Shown: in pieces, positions 33,533-41,630 of the stretch
Position numbering within the stretch: position 1 is the first letter of the stretch
Layout: each line of letters begins with the position of its first letter
Origin: an uncultured Collinsella sp.
GTDB taxonomy: Bacteria; Actinomycetota; Coriobacteriia; Coriobacteriales; Coriobacteriaceae
Reading direction: 5' to 3'
NCBI GenBank assembly: GCA_959599095.1
Contig: CAUGGC010000010.1
Coordinates: 1 to 64,000, forward strand
Length of the DNA stretch: 64,000 nt
Translations under genes and position numbers: made by a program
The notes under the pieces: generated by a model
What the model was told of the DNA's origin: nothing
The model's database searches: none
The model's input: the letters and a program-made list of their open reading frames with translations, nothing else

Positions 33533-34734
33533 CGCTCAAGCTGGGCCAGTAGCTCCTCGACGACCTCGACGGCGTCCCCAACAACCTTGTACTGGGCAGC
33601 ACCAAAAATGGGGGCATCCGGGTCCTCGTTGATGGCGATAATGCACTCCGCCCCACCGATGCCGGCAAGATGCTGGATGGCGCCCGAAACACCGATACTC
33701 ACGAGAAGCTTGGGCGAAACCGATACGCCGGTCTGGCCAATCTGATGGCGATACTCCAACCAGCCGGCCTCCACGACAGGTCGCGTGCAACCAAGCTCGG
33801 CTCCCAGAGCCTCGGCGAGCCTTCGCATCAGGGGCAGATTCTTCTTGGAGCCAATGCCGCGACCCACCACGACCAGGCGCTCGGCATCGGCGATCGAGGC
33901 CTGCTGCCCCCACTCCTCGGCGGGAATCGAGATCTCGACACGAGCCTTAGCATCATCCGCAAGCGATATCTGGGTGATCGTGCCGGAGCGGTCGTAGTCA
34001 AAGTCGGGCGCCTTAAAGATGCCGGGACGAACCGTTGCCATCTGGGGACGATGATTGGGGCAGACGATGGTGGCCATCAGGTTGCCGCCAAACGCCGGAC
34101 GCGTCTGTTGCAGCAGTCCCGTCTCCGTATCCATCGAAAGTACGGTGCAGTCAGCCGTAAGGCCCGTCTGCAAGCGTACGGCAACTCCGGGTGCCAGTTC
34201 GCGGCCAAAAGCGGTCGCGCCGTATAAGATGGCCTCGGGTTTGCGTTCGGCTACCAAATCGCAGATCAAGCGGGCGTAGACCTCCGCATCGTTTTGGCGC
34301 AGGCGCTCGTCGCGACAGGCCAGGACTTCGTCGGCGCCCGCGCAAACCAGATGCTCCAGGTCGCCGAGAGAACCCTCGGGGCCCATGCCGGCCAGTGCCA
34401 CCAGACGGCAGCCGCGAGCATCGGCAAGCTCGCGGCCCTTGCCCATAAGCTCATAGGCAACGGGAGTCACCGTATCGCGCTCGTCGGTCTGCACGAATAC
34501 CCAAATGTCTCGATACGCATCGAGGTCAACCGCACCAACGGCCTCGTCACGCTCGATCGAGATAGCGTTGACAGGGCAGGCGTCGACGCACCCACCGCAT
34601 AGGATGCAGCCGTCGGTTACGCGGGCGCATCGGCTGGGTCGCTCGCCTTCCACTACGATGCCGCCCGAGGCACAGGCGTGAACGCAGCGACCGCAGCCGA
34701 TACAGGCTTCGCTATCGATAATCAGTCCGCTCAT
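33529..34734 (-). CDS. etfA: Electron transfer flavoprotein alpha with two Fe-S clusters
   Basis: The 401-residue EtfA (LctC-like) starts with a ferredoxin-type module of two [4Fe-4S] sites: CIGCGRCVHAC (~11-21) and CILCGGCVDACP (~43-54). The flavoprotein alpha fold follows, with GATAFGRELAP, and the FAD site near the end (GQTGVSVSPKLLVSIGVSGAIQHLAGI region). It should pass electrons between its FAD, EtfB and the partner dehydrogenase encoded upstream. An added Fe-S module is typical of the bifurcating or confurcating Etf that works with lactate dehydrogenase in acetogens. It is the last gene of the operon and starts directly after etfB. Confidence 0.92.
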   Translation of the reverse strand: MSGLIIDSEACIGCGRCVHACASGGIVVEGERPSRCARVTDGCILCGGCVDACPVNAISIERDEAVGAVDLDAYRDIWVFVQTDERDTVTPVAYELMGKGRELADARGCRLVALAGMGPEGSLGDLEHLVCAGADEVLACRDERLRQNDAEVYARLICDLVAERKPEAILYGATAFGRELAPGVAVRLQTGLTADCTVLSMDTETGLLQQTRPAFGGNLMATIVCPNHRPQMATVRPGIFKAPDFDYDRSGTITQISLADDAKARVEISIPAEEWGQQASIADAERLVVVGRGIGSKKNLPLMRRLAEALGAELGCTRPVVEAGWLEYRHQIGQTGVSVSPKLLVSIGVSGAIQHLAGIGGAECIIAINEDPDAPIFGAAQYKVVGDAVEVVEELLAQLER

Positions 34735-35550
34735 CTATGCCATCCCCTCGATAATCTTGGCAAGTTTTGCCGCCTGCTCGGACGCCGTTCCGTCAACGTC
34801 CTCGCACGTTTGGTCACGGTCGGGCACAAACGAGCGCACGACCTGTGTCGGCGACCCGGCAAGACCGCAACGCGCGGGGTCGGCGTTCACGTCGGCGGCA
34901 CTGACCACGCACACGTCCGCCTCCTCCGCCGCGCGAATACCGGCAATACTCGGCATACGCAACTGGCCAATCTCCTTGGCAGTCGTCATCGCACACGGCA
35001 TCTCAAGATAGACCGTCTCCTCGCCGGCATCGCATCCGTGAACGAGCGCCAGCGAGCCACACGTCGTAAAGCCCGCGCTTTGCACGCAGCTCACGTCGGT
35101 CACGCAGGGAATCTCAAAGGCACCGGCAAGCTCGGGGCCAATCTGGGCCGTATCGCCATCCACCGCCATCTTGCCGCAGATGAGCAGGTCGAAGTCCTCG
35201 TCGAGCGCCTCGATGCCGCATTTGAGAGCATAGGTGGTCGCCAGGGTATCGGCACCCGCAAAGGCGCGATCGGTCAGCAGCAGCGCGTCGTCGGCACCTC
35301 GAGCGATGCAGTCGCGCAGCAGCAACTCGGTCGCGGGGATGCCCATCGACACCACCGTTACGCGCACGTCCATGCCAAAGCCGATAAAGTCGTCTTTCAG
35401 CGCCAGCGCGCATTCCAAAGCGCTCGCATCAAAGGGATTAATGACCGTCTGCTTGCCATCGCGCACGATGGTATTGGTCTTGGGGTCCATCTTGACCTCG
35501 GTGCTGCCCGGCACGGCCTTGACGCACACCACCATATGGAAATCGCTCAT
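34735..35550 (-). CDS. etfB: Electron transfer flavoprotein beta subunit
   Basis: The 271-residue EtfB (LctB-like) has the family start VVCVKAVPGSTEVKMD, the INPFDASALECAL segment and LLICGKMAVDGDTAQIGPELA, which lines the flavin or nucleotide site. In bifurcating complexes EtfB carries the FAD that splits or joins electron pairs and contacts NAD. The ATG at 35550 has AAAGGGGG 9 bases upstream. A GTG two codons earlier overlaps the oxidase stop codon but has a poor spacing. It lies between the FAD oxidase and etfA. Confidence 0.92.
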   Translation of the reverse strand: MSDFHMVVCVKAVPGSTEVKMDPKTNTIVRDGKQTVINPFDASALECALALKDDFIGFGMDVRVTVVSMGIPATELLLRDCIARGADDALLLTDRAFAGADTLATTYALKCGIEALDEDFDLLICGKMAVDGDTAQIGPELAGAFEIPCVTDVSCVQSAGFTTCGSLALVHGCDAGEETVYLEMPCAMTTAKEIGQLRMPSIAGIRAAEEADVCVVSAADVNADPARCGLAGSPTQVVRSFVPDRDQTCEDVDGTASEQAAKLAKIIEGMA

Positions 35551-35552
35551 CT

Positions 35553-37154
35553 TCACGCGCCCCCTTTCTGGACGAGCTCATCCAAGAGCTTCTCCGAAAA
35601 CAGGTTGCCGCGACCCAGCTGCCCGTCGGGATCGAGCTGGAGCTTGAGCCGCGCCGACTCGACCATGGCCTCGTGACCGTACATCGTCTCTAAGAAGCCC
35701 GCCTTGATCTTGCCGACGCCGTGCTCGGCAGAAACGGCACCGCCCATAGCCGTTACCTCCGCAGCCCACTGGGCAAACAGCTCGCCACCGCGACGGTAGT
35801 CCTGCGCATCGCGCGGCAGGATGTTCACATGCAGATGGTTGTTACCGATGTGCCCCCAGGCAGCAGATTCAAGCCCACTTTCGGCCAGTGTGCGGCGATA
35901 GAGGGCCACGACATCGGCAAGGCGTGCATTGGGCACCGACATGTCCGAACCCAGTTTGGTGATGGTGGGATCCGTGCGGCGACGCTCGTCGATAAGCATA
36001 TTGACGCTCTCGGGGACCGCATGGCGGAAGAACCGCTGGCACTCGCGATCGACCTCGGTGCGCGCGACCCATGTCGCATCGTCGCTGCCGCCCGCAAGCT
36101 CCAGTACCCACCCCAAGTGATACAGCTCCTCAGTCGCCTGAACTTCGTCGTCGCAGTCGAGCTCCACGTAGACACAGACCTTGGCCTCTTTGTCGAGCGC
36201 CGGCAGCGAGGCGAACGCGGTCGACTGCTCACGCTGACGACGCAGGATATCCAGGGCGCCAGCATCGAAGTACTCGATGGCAGCCGCATGGGACAGGACT
36301 GGGCGCACGGAATCGGTGAAGGACACGGCCTTGTCTTCGCTGTCAAAGAAACAGCTCACGCCCCAAACGACCGCAGGTGCCGCCTGCAGGGCAATCTCGA
36401 GCTCGGTGATAACGCCGAGCGTGCCACAAGCGCCGATAAAGAGGTCGATGGCGTCCATTTCGTCCGCAACGAAATAGCCCGAGGCATTTTTTGTCTTGGG
36501 CATGGTATAGCCGGGAAGATCGAGCTCGAGTGTACGGCCCGCTGCCGTCACGAGCGATAAGTGGCGGCCCCGGGCAAAAGCCTCGCCGCGCTGAAGCTCA
36601 AGCAAATCGCCATCAGCCAGCGCGACGTGGAGTCCAGTGATATGCGGACGCATGGGGCCATAAGCGTAGCTGCGGGCGCCGGAGGCGTTGCATGCCGCCA
36701 TGCCGCCCAGACAGGCGGACGCCTCGGTGGGATCGGTGGGAAAAAACTGCTCCGGGGCCTCTTGGAACTCCTCGTAGGCCTCAAGCGATGCCTGGTCCCA
36801 ACCAGCGATCGGCAGCACCTTCTTGCCCAGCTGCTTGCGCAGCTCCGAGAGCACAACGCCCGGCTCCACACGCAGCAGAAATTGACCTTGTTCATCGCGG
36901 CGAAGGCCCAAGTAGCGATTCATACGGGAAGTATTGAGGATATGCCCGCCGTGGGGCACGGCACCGGCGGCAAGGCCGGTTCGGGCGCCCTGAACCGTTA
37001 CCGGGACACACTCGGCATGGAGCTTTCCCAAAATGGCGCGGACCTCGTCTTCCGTCGTCGGAAACGAGATGCTCGAGGCCTCGCCCGATGCGCGAGACTC
37101 ATCGCGACCATACTCTTCGAACTCGTCGGTGAAGGGTTTAATGGTTGCAGACAC
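35553..37154 (-). CDS. lctD: FAD-linked oxidase, LctD/GlcD-like lactate dehydrogenase
   Basis: The 533-residue protein has a PCMH-type FAD-binding domain (VTVQGARTGLAAGAVPHGG, then TDPTEASACLGGMAACNASGARSYAYG) and a C-terminal oxidase domain ending with GHIGNNHLHVNILP and SAEHGVGKIKAGFL, as in GlcD and D-lactate dehydrogenases. With EtfAB directly downstream this is the layout of the electron-confurcating lactate dehydrogenase LctBCD of Acetobacterium woodii, in which lactate oxidation by NAD+ is driven by reduced ferredoxin. Glycolate or 2-hydroxyglutarate could be the real substrate. The start is GTG, with AAAGGGGGAG 6 bases upstream. No lactate permease is adjacent. Confidence 0.88.
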   Translation of the reverse strand: MSATIKPFTDEFEEYGRDESRASGEASSISFPTTEDEVRAILGKLHAECVPVTVQGARTGLAAGAVPHGGHILNTSRMNRYLGLRRDEQGQFLLRVEPGVVLSELRKQLGKKVLPIAGWDQASLEAYEEFQEAPEQFFPTDPTEASACLGGMAACNASGARSYAYGPMRPHITGLHVALADGDLLELQRGEAFARGRHLSLVTAAGRTLELDLPGYTMPKTKNASGYFVADEMDAIDLFIGACGTLGVITELEIALQAAPAVVWGVSCFFDSEDKAVSFTDSVRPVLSHAAAIEYFDAGALDILRRQREQSTAFASLPALDKEAKVCVYVELDCDDEVQATEELYHLGWVLELAGGSDDATWVARTEVDRECQRFFRHAVPESVNMLIDERRRTDPTITKLGSDMSVPNARLADVVALYRRTLAESGLESAAWGHIGNNHLHVNILPRDAQDYRRGGELFAQWAAEVTAMGGAVSAEHGVGKIKAGFLETMYGHEAMVESARLKLQLDPDGQLGRGNLFSEKLLDELVQKGGA

Positions 37155-37500
37155 GCGAACTCCCCCTTTAGCTAACTACAGTGTTTGCAGGGAGATGTTA
37201 CCGCATCGTTTCGTCGACGTGTTCGAGACCGTCTCCATAATTGGCGATTTTTACGTTCGTGCAATTCGGCGAACGGCAAGGCTTCCTCGGCAGACGATGC
37301 TTTTGACACATATGGCCCCGCCGTTGCCGACCGCGCGATTGTCGCTCGAAAAAAGTTGGAGTATTTTTTGCCGCCTTTTACCTGCGGAGACGCCAATCCG
37401 TCAAGCATTTGGTCAGAAATTGGTCAAGTAGCGGCTGATACGGTCGGCGTCGACAGCCAAAACCGATAGAAGTTTTGGCCCCAGAAGCAGGGAGGTTCCC
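37155..37500. promoter_or_regulatory. Divergent intergenic region between lctD and the surface-protein operon
   Basis: This 346-base gap must hold promoters for both directions. Toward lctD, TTGCAC (37264-37259) and TTATGG (37240-37235) stand 18 bases apart on the minus strand. A perfect palindrome GAGACcGTCTC lies just downstream of that -10 at about 37225-37235, and an inverted pair GTTCGCCGAA/…CACGAAC straddles the -35; both are operator candidates. Toward the plus strand I see no convincing promoter hexamers. No coding frame is supported. Confidence 0.4.
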
Positions 37501-37797
37501 ATGGCATATTACTGGCCCCAGTACGGCATCGCCATCGAAGTCGACGACGATCCCCATCTCCTGCCTTTCGACGAAGAGGCATTCCCCGATACGACGGTCT
37601 ACCACGTTACCACCGATGTGATCTGCGACCCCGAGTCGTTCTCGGCGCTCGCCCACCACATCGCGCATATCCACGACGTCGAGCTCCCTCCCGACTTCGA
37701 CGAGCTCGTCTACTCGCGCCGTCTGATGCTTCACATGCTCTTTGGAGCGGACCCGTCCACCTTTGCGCGCATCTATACCGCCAAGGATGCCGCATGA
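37501..37797 (+). CDS. Hypothetical 98-residue acidic protein
   Basis: I do not recognise this family. The product is acidic (VDDDPHLLPFDEEAFPDTT near the N-terminus) and rich in His and Asp (SALAHHIAHIHDVELPPDFDEL), with no signal peptide or membrane segment. A GGGAGG motif lies 6 bases upstream of the ATG, and the codon use looks like its neighbours, so it is probably a real gene. It overlaps the next gene by four bases (ATGA), pointing to one transcript with the membrane-anchored protein that follows. Confidence 0.7.
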   Translation: MAYYWPQYGIAIEVDDDPHLLPFDEEAFPDTTVYHVTTDVICDPESFSALAHHIAHIHDVELPPDFDELVYSRRLMLHMLFGADPSTFARIYTAKDAA

Positions 37798-38303
37798 GCG
37801 CGAAGAAGCCACCCCACTTTGCAGGCCTGGGGCATCGCAGGAAGCTCATCGTTGCCTGCCTGGCCATCGTCTGTGCCCTTGTCGCCGTAGGACTATACGC
37901 TTGGCAGTCGCAGCCCGTACCCGAGGCGGGCGCTTCGGTTACGACGGCCGAGGGCAAAACGCGTCAGGAAATCCAAGATGAGCTCGACGCTATCGTCCGC
38001 GACAACATGATGACGATTTCGGTCGCGCCGGTCGCTCAGCTGCAGGAGGACGGCAAGCTGCGCGTCAACGTGCAAAACGTCCAAGACAATAAATTTCCCC
38101 AGCGATTCCGCGTCATCCAAAACGACGAGACCATGTACGAATCCGGTGTGGTCGAGACCGGCAAGACAATCGAGACGTGCCCCGCCGGCGACATCAAAGA
38201 AGGCGAGGCGTACATCGAGATCCAGGCACTCGATGCCAAGACCCTCGACAGCCACGGCAATCCGACACGTGTCAAGGTGCGGGTTGAGCAAGCCGAGAAC
38301 TAG
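37794..38303 (+). CDS. Membrane-anchored protein of unknown function
   Basis: The 169-residue protein has a basic N-terminus (HRRKLIVAC) followed by one membrane segment (~18-38) and an extracellular domain of ~125 residues rich in beta-type sequence (RVNVQNVQDNKFPQRFRVIQND). There is no cleavage site or wall-sorting motif, so it is probably a type II membrane anchor. I do not recognise the family. The four-base overlap with the upstream gene and the secreted proteins downstream suggest a surface-exposed assembly. Confidence 0.7.
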   Translation: MSAKKPPHFAGLGHRRKLIVACLAIVCALVAVGLYAWQSQPVPEAGASVTTAEGKTRQEIQDELDAIVRDNMMTISVAPVAQLQEDGKLRVNVQNVQDNKFPQRFRVIQNDETMYESGVVETGKTIETCPAGDIKEGEAYIEIQALDAKTLDSHGNPTRVKVRVEQAEN

Positions 38304-38393
38304 CTTTTCCGGCCGACGCGGCACCGCACGCAATTCACCAGCATTCGTCCAATCATCGCGGGGACGGCCCGCGGCGAATAGAAAGGAACGACC

Positions 38394-38993
38394 ATGGACA
38401 TCACCAGGAACATGAACGGAGCCAGAGCGCTCGTCGTGGGCGCAGGGCTCGCGCTCGCGCTCGCAATGGGCGCTGCCCCGACGCCAGCTATGGCGGCCGG
38501 GCGCATTGGAACCACGAAAGTAATGGTCAGGACCGAGATCGACAACGTTGAGTTCAAAGTTCCGACGGTTATTCCCTTCGTCGCCAAGGCCGACGGCACG
38601 CTCCAGGGCCCCTCAGAAGACGCGACCACCATCGATAATCATTCGGCCTACGGCATCCATGTCACCAACATGAAGATCGACGCCATGAACACCTGGACCA
38701 TTGCTGCCGACGCCAAGGCCGGAACCGCGCAGAACTCCATCGACTTTAAGGTCGGCCCCGACGGCGCACTCCAGAACGCCAGCGCCGCAATGCAGGGGAC
38801 GGGCCTCGATCTTTCCAAGAACGCAGCCTTCGACATGGGCTACCAGGGCATTGCCGGCGGCAAGGACACTATTAAGCTCAAGACAAGCGGAAACGTCGCC
38901 CGCGTCACGCGCGACATCTTCCACGTAACCGGCGAAGGCGATCAGGTTGCAACGATCACCTGGACGGTCGAGCCCGGTGCGCACACGGCATAA
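38394..38993 (+). CDS. Secreted protein of unknown function
   Basis: The 199-residue protein has a signal peptide (RALVVGAGLALALAMGAAPTPAMA-A, cut near residue 35). The mature part is beta-rich: KVPTVIPFVAKADGTLQGPS, IDNHSAYGIHVTNMKI, and a final ATITWTVEPG. This pattern (a preserved VP-IPF-V-DGT-GPS start with N-H-S and a closing TxTW strand) recalls surface-domain families of Gram-positive bacteria such as WxL-like proteins, but I cannot assign it. GAAAGGAACG precedes the ATG. Its end overlaps the start of the LAQTG protein. Confidence 0.72.
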   Translation: MDITRNMNGARALVVGAGLALALAMGAAPTPAMAAGRIGTTKVMVRTEIDNVEFKVPTVIPFVAKADGTLQGPSEDATTIDNHSAYGIHVTNMKIDAMNTWTIAADAKAGTAQNSIDFKVGPDGALQNASAAMQGTGLDLSKNAAFDMGYQGIAGGKDTIKLKTSGNVARVTRDIFHVTGEGDQVATITWTVEPGAHTA

Positions 38994-39258
38994 GGCCGTC
39001 GCCCTGGCCGCCGCCGTCAGCATCCTAGCGTTTGGCCCAGCCATGGCCTTTGCCCAGCAAGAACAGGCGCAGGCCGCCACGCAAGTGACGGTCGACCTCT
39101 CGGGGCTCGACCGCGGCGACCGCGAGGAACCATTGGCGCAGACAGGCGATGGACGATGGCTCTTGGCAGCAGGCGCCACAGCAGCAGGCGCAGGAACCGC
39201 CGGCCTCGGTCTGCACATCAAACGCAGCCAGAAACAAAACATGGACAGGCCGCACTAA
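38977..39258 (+). CDS. Small cell-wall-anchored protein with LAQTG sorting signal
   Basis: This 93-residue protein has a signal peptide (VALAAAVSILAFGPAMAFA), a short mature region of ~30 residues (QVTVDLSGLDRGDREEP), and then LAQTGDGR, a hydrophobic stretch of Ala and Gly, and the basic tail KRSQKQ. This is a complete sortase sorting signal of the LPxTG/LAxTG type. The very short mature part suggests an anchor or base unit, not a large adhesin. The start is probably GTG at 38977, 17 bases inside the preceding gene; a TTG at 38947 is possible. No sortase gene is in the window. Confidence 0.72.
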   Translation: MRTRHKAVALAAAVSILAFGPAMAFAQQEQAQAATQVTVDLSGLDRGDREEPLAQTGDGRWLLAAGATAAGAGTAGLGLHIKRSQKQNMDRPH

Positions 39259-39276
39259 ATTAGCTAAGGAGACCCC

Positions 39277-40707
39277 ATGGCATCGAAGAACCTTTTGCCC
39301 GTCGTCGCACTCTGCGGCGCGCTCGCAACCGGAACGCCTGTCGCCGCTTGGGCGACTCCCGCCATGGCGGACTCCTTACCAGCAGCCCTAAGTTCCGCAC
39401 CAAATCCGTCGAGCGCCATTGCGTGCGAGCGTTTTTCGATCGCACAGGCCGCGATCTCAACCTCGGGATGCCTTCGTCGTAATACGGACGGCTCGATAGT
39501 CGTGGATATCAAGCGTTCGAACAAGGCAAACGGCTCCCAGGCGGGGTGCGCCGTCTGCATGTGGCGCTCGGTTGTGCTCGATGCGGATGGCGATCCATGC
39601 AATTTAGAGCTGCGCATCGACATCGCTTCGGTCGATGACTCGGCGAACGGAGCGAAGGTCGCCTTCGACGGTACGTTTTTTGAGAAAGGAGGCGGTATAT
39701 GTCTGGGCTGCGCCGCCGCGAATGCAGACGGCACGCAGCCCACCCTCTCATTCACGACATCGTTGCGACTGACCAAAGCCGACACCGATGCCATCGCGGC
39801 GGGAGAAGCGTCCCTGCTGTTCTACGCCGTCAGCACCAAAGACACAGACGCTCATTTCGAGAAGCCAGCCGGATCACTCAGCCTTACACGAGGGATAGAG
39901 ACAGGCCCTATTGAAATCGATGCCCACGCGCAAAGCAGGCAACGCATTCTTGCCGACCCGGCGCTTCTCGAAATGGAGTGGAACGGATCCGGAGCCATCG
40001 GAATTCTTCCCTCCGCGCTTGACGCCAAGACGCTCCCCTCAAACGACGAACCCATCAACGCAACCATACAAGAAGAGAGCGCGGACAAAGAAGCAGGTGC
40101 GGGCGACACGCCGTCGCCGACAAACGGCATCCCAGCTTCTCTCGAAGCACCGAATGAGCCCGCTAACGATCCAAACGATCCCGAGCTCGCGGACAGTCTG
40201 GGGCTTGCTGATCCTCAAGAGATCGATGAAGGTAACTGCTGCGTGCTTGCCGCGCTCGACCACACAGAGGTCATCGACGCTGCGGACATCGAAGTTGCCG
40301 CCGCCAATCAACCCGTCCGCAAGTCGGCCATCATCGCATTTCCCGAATCCATCGAAGTCGTCTTTTTGCCATCGGGCGAGGTCGTGGCCCCAACACTGCT
40401 CACCTTGTTGGGCGCCAAGAATACTCGAAACGAAATTAAAAAGGTCACGGTTGTCGACCCTGCAACCACCGCCAAGCTGCGTCTATACGCCGTTGCTCCA
40501 GATGGAGGCAAGACCTTGGAATTCGATGGCGACACACTCCTAGCCTGGCGACGTCTGGACATTATGCAAGACGTCTCGTATCAGATCGAACTCGAAGGGT
40601 TTGATCGTGCCCGCGATGCCAATATCATCGCCGCGGCTATTGAATCCCCACAGCGGCTTATGACACTGCGCTTTGACTACTATCCCTATGTCCCGACAAC
40701 CACCTGA
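39277..40707 (+). CDS. Large secreted protein of unknown function
   Basis: The 476-residue protein has a signal peptide (LLPVVALCGALATGTPVAAWATPAMA) and a mature part in three zones. There is a cysteine-containing N-terminal domain (AGCAVCMWRSV, GGGICLGCAA), a low-complexity Asn/Asp/Pro/Glu linker (~255-310), and a C-terminal domain with beta-type sequence (PESIEVVFLPSGEVV, YQIELEGFDRARD). No sorting signal or membrane anchor follows, so it is released or held by a partner. AAGGAGACC precedes the ATG. It closes the five-gene surface operon. I do not recognise the family. Confidence 0.75.
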   Translation: MASKNLLPVVALCGALATGTPVAAWATPAMADSLPAALSSAPNPSSAIACERFSIAQAAISTSGCLRRNTDGSIVVDIKRSNKANGSQAGCAVCMWRSVVLDADGDPCNLELRIDIASVDDSANGAKVAFDGTFFEKGGGICLGCAAANADGTQPTLSFTTSLRLTKADTDAIAAGEASLLFYAVSTKDTDAHFEKPAGSLSLTRGIETGPIEIDAHAQSRQRILADPALLEMEWNGSGAIGILPSALDAKTLPSNDEPINATIQEESADKEAGAGDTPSPTNGIPASLEAPNEPANDPNDPELADSLGLADPQEIDEGNCCVLAALDHTEVIDAADIEVAAANQPVRKSAIIAFPESIEVVFLPSGEVVAPTLLTLLGAKNTRNEIKKVTVVDPATTAKLRLYAVAPDGGKTLEFDGDTLLAWRRLDIMQDVSYQIELEGFDRARDANIIAAAIESPQRLMTLRFDYYPYVPTTT

Positions 40708-40825
40708 GGCTTACATGCCGCGCATCATTCCTAACACCACTTATATAACGTATTAGATGAGTCGCGATGTGCCTCGCATTTCGTTCTGCTACGATTGCCA
40801 CGTTGGCATCAATACAGGAGGGCTC

Positions 40826-41542
40826 ATGCCGGGCTTGGGAACAATCATCAACGTTGTGCTTTTAGTTGCGGGCGGTCTTTTGGGATTAGCGGGCGGCCGC
40901 TTCATTACACCGCGCATCCAAGACACGCTCATGAAAGCATCGGGGCTGTGCGTCCTGTTTATCGGCCTGGGCGGCACCATGCAAAAGATGCTCATCATCG
41001 ATGGAAAGGCGCTGGCGACCACCGGCACCACCATGCTCATTGTCTCGTTCGCCCTCGGCTCTCTCATCGGCGAGGCCATCAACTTGGAGGCTGCCATCGA
41101 GAACCTTGGCGAATGGCTGAAGCGCAAAACCGGCAGCGAGGGCGATAACGAGTTCACCAACGCTTTTGTCTCGACTTCACTCACCGTGTGTATCGGCGCC
41201 ATGGCCATTGTGGGATCGATCCAGGACGGTCTGCTCGGTGACTGGTCAACGCTTGCCCTGAAAGGCGCGTTGGACTGCATCATCGTCTGCACCATGACGG
41301 CGTCGCTTGGCCGTGGCTGCATTTTCTCCGCCCTGCCCGTCGCCGTGTTCCAGGGGACGATCACGCTGTTTGCCGGCGCACTCTCCCCCATCATGACCAC
41401 GGCAGCCCTCGACAGCCTTTCGCTCGTAGGCTCCATGCTCATCTTCTGCGTCGGCGTCAACCTCATCCGTCCTCAGACCTTCCGCACGGCCAATATGCTC
41501 CCCTCCGTCGTCATCGCCGTCATCTACGCCCTCCTGTTCTAA
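40826..41542 (+). CDS. DUF554 family membrane protein
   Basis: The 238-residue integral membrane protein has about seven hydrophobic segments. GTIINVVLLVAGGLLGLAGGR, GSLIGEAINLEAAIE, STSLTVCIGAMAIVGSIQDGL and FCVGVNLI are the conserved DUF554 (YqgA/YdfK-like) segments. The function of the family is not known; transport has been suggested. The ATG at 40826 has AGGAGGG 4 bases upstream. It has its own ribosome binding site and lies about 120 bases after the surface operon, so it is probably separate. Confidence 0.88.
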   Translation: MPGLGTIINVVLLVAGGLLGLAGGRFITPRIQDTLMKASGLCVLFIGLGGTMQKMLIIDGKALATTGTTMLIVSFALGSLIGEAINLEAAIENLGEWLKRKTGSEGDNEFTNAFVSTSLTVCIGAMAIVGSIQDGLLGDWSTLALKGALDCIIVCTMTASLGRGCIFSALPVAVFQGTITLFAGALSPIMTTAALDSLSLVGSMLIFCVGVNLIRPQTFRTANMLPSVVIAVIYALLF

Positions 41543-41584
41543 ATCTATCTACACAGCGGTATCTCGAACATCTGTTTGATGCTG

Positions 41585-41593
41585 TGCTATGAT
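41585..41593 (+). promoter_or_regulatory. Extended -10 promoter of the TerB/ATPase/helicase operon
   Basis: TGcTATGAT is a good extended -10 element, about 38 bases upstream of the GTG start of the TerB-like gene. There is no clear -35 hexamer, which is normal for extended -10 promoters. Confidence 0.45.
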
Positions 41594-41630
41594 ATGAGGT
41601 CACCGAAGCTGCGTTAGGAGAGGAGAAGCG

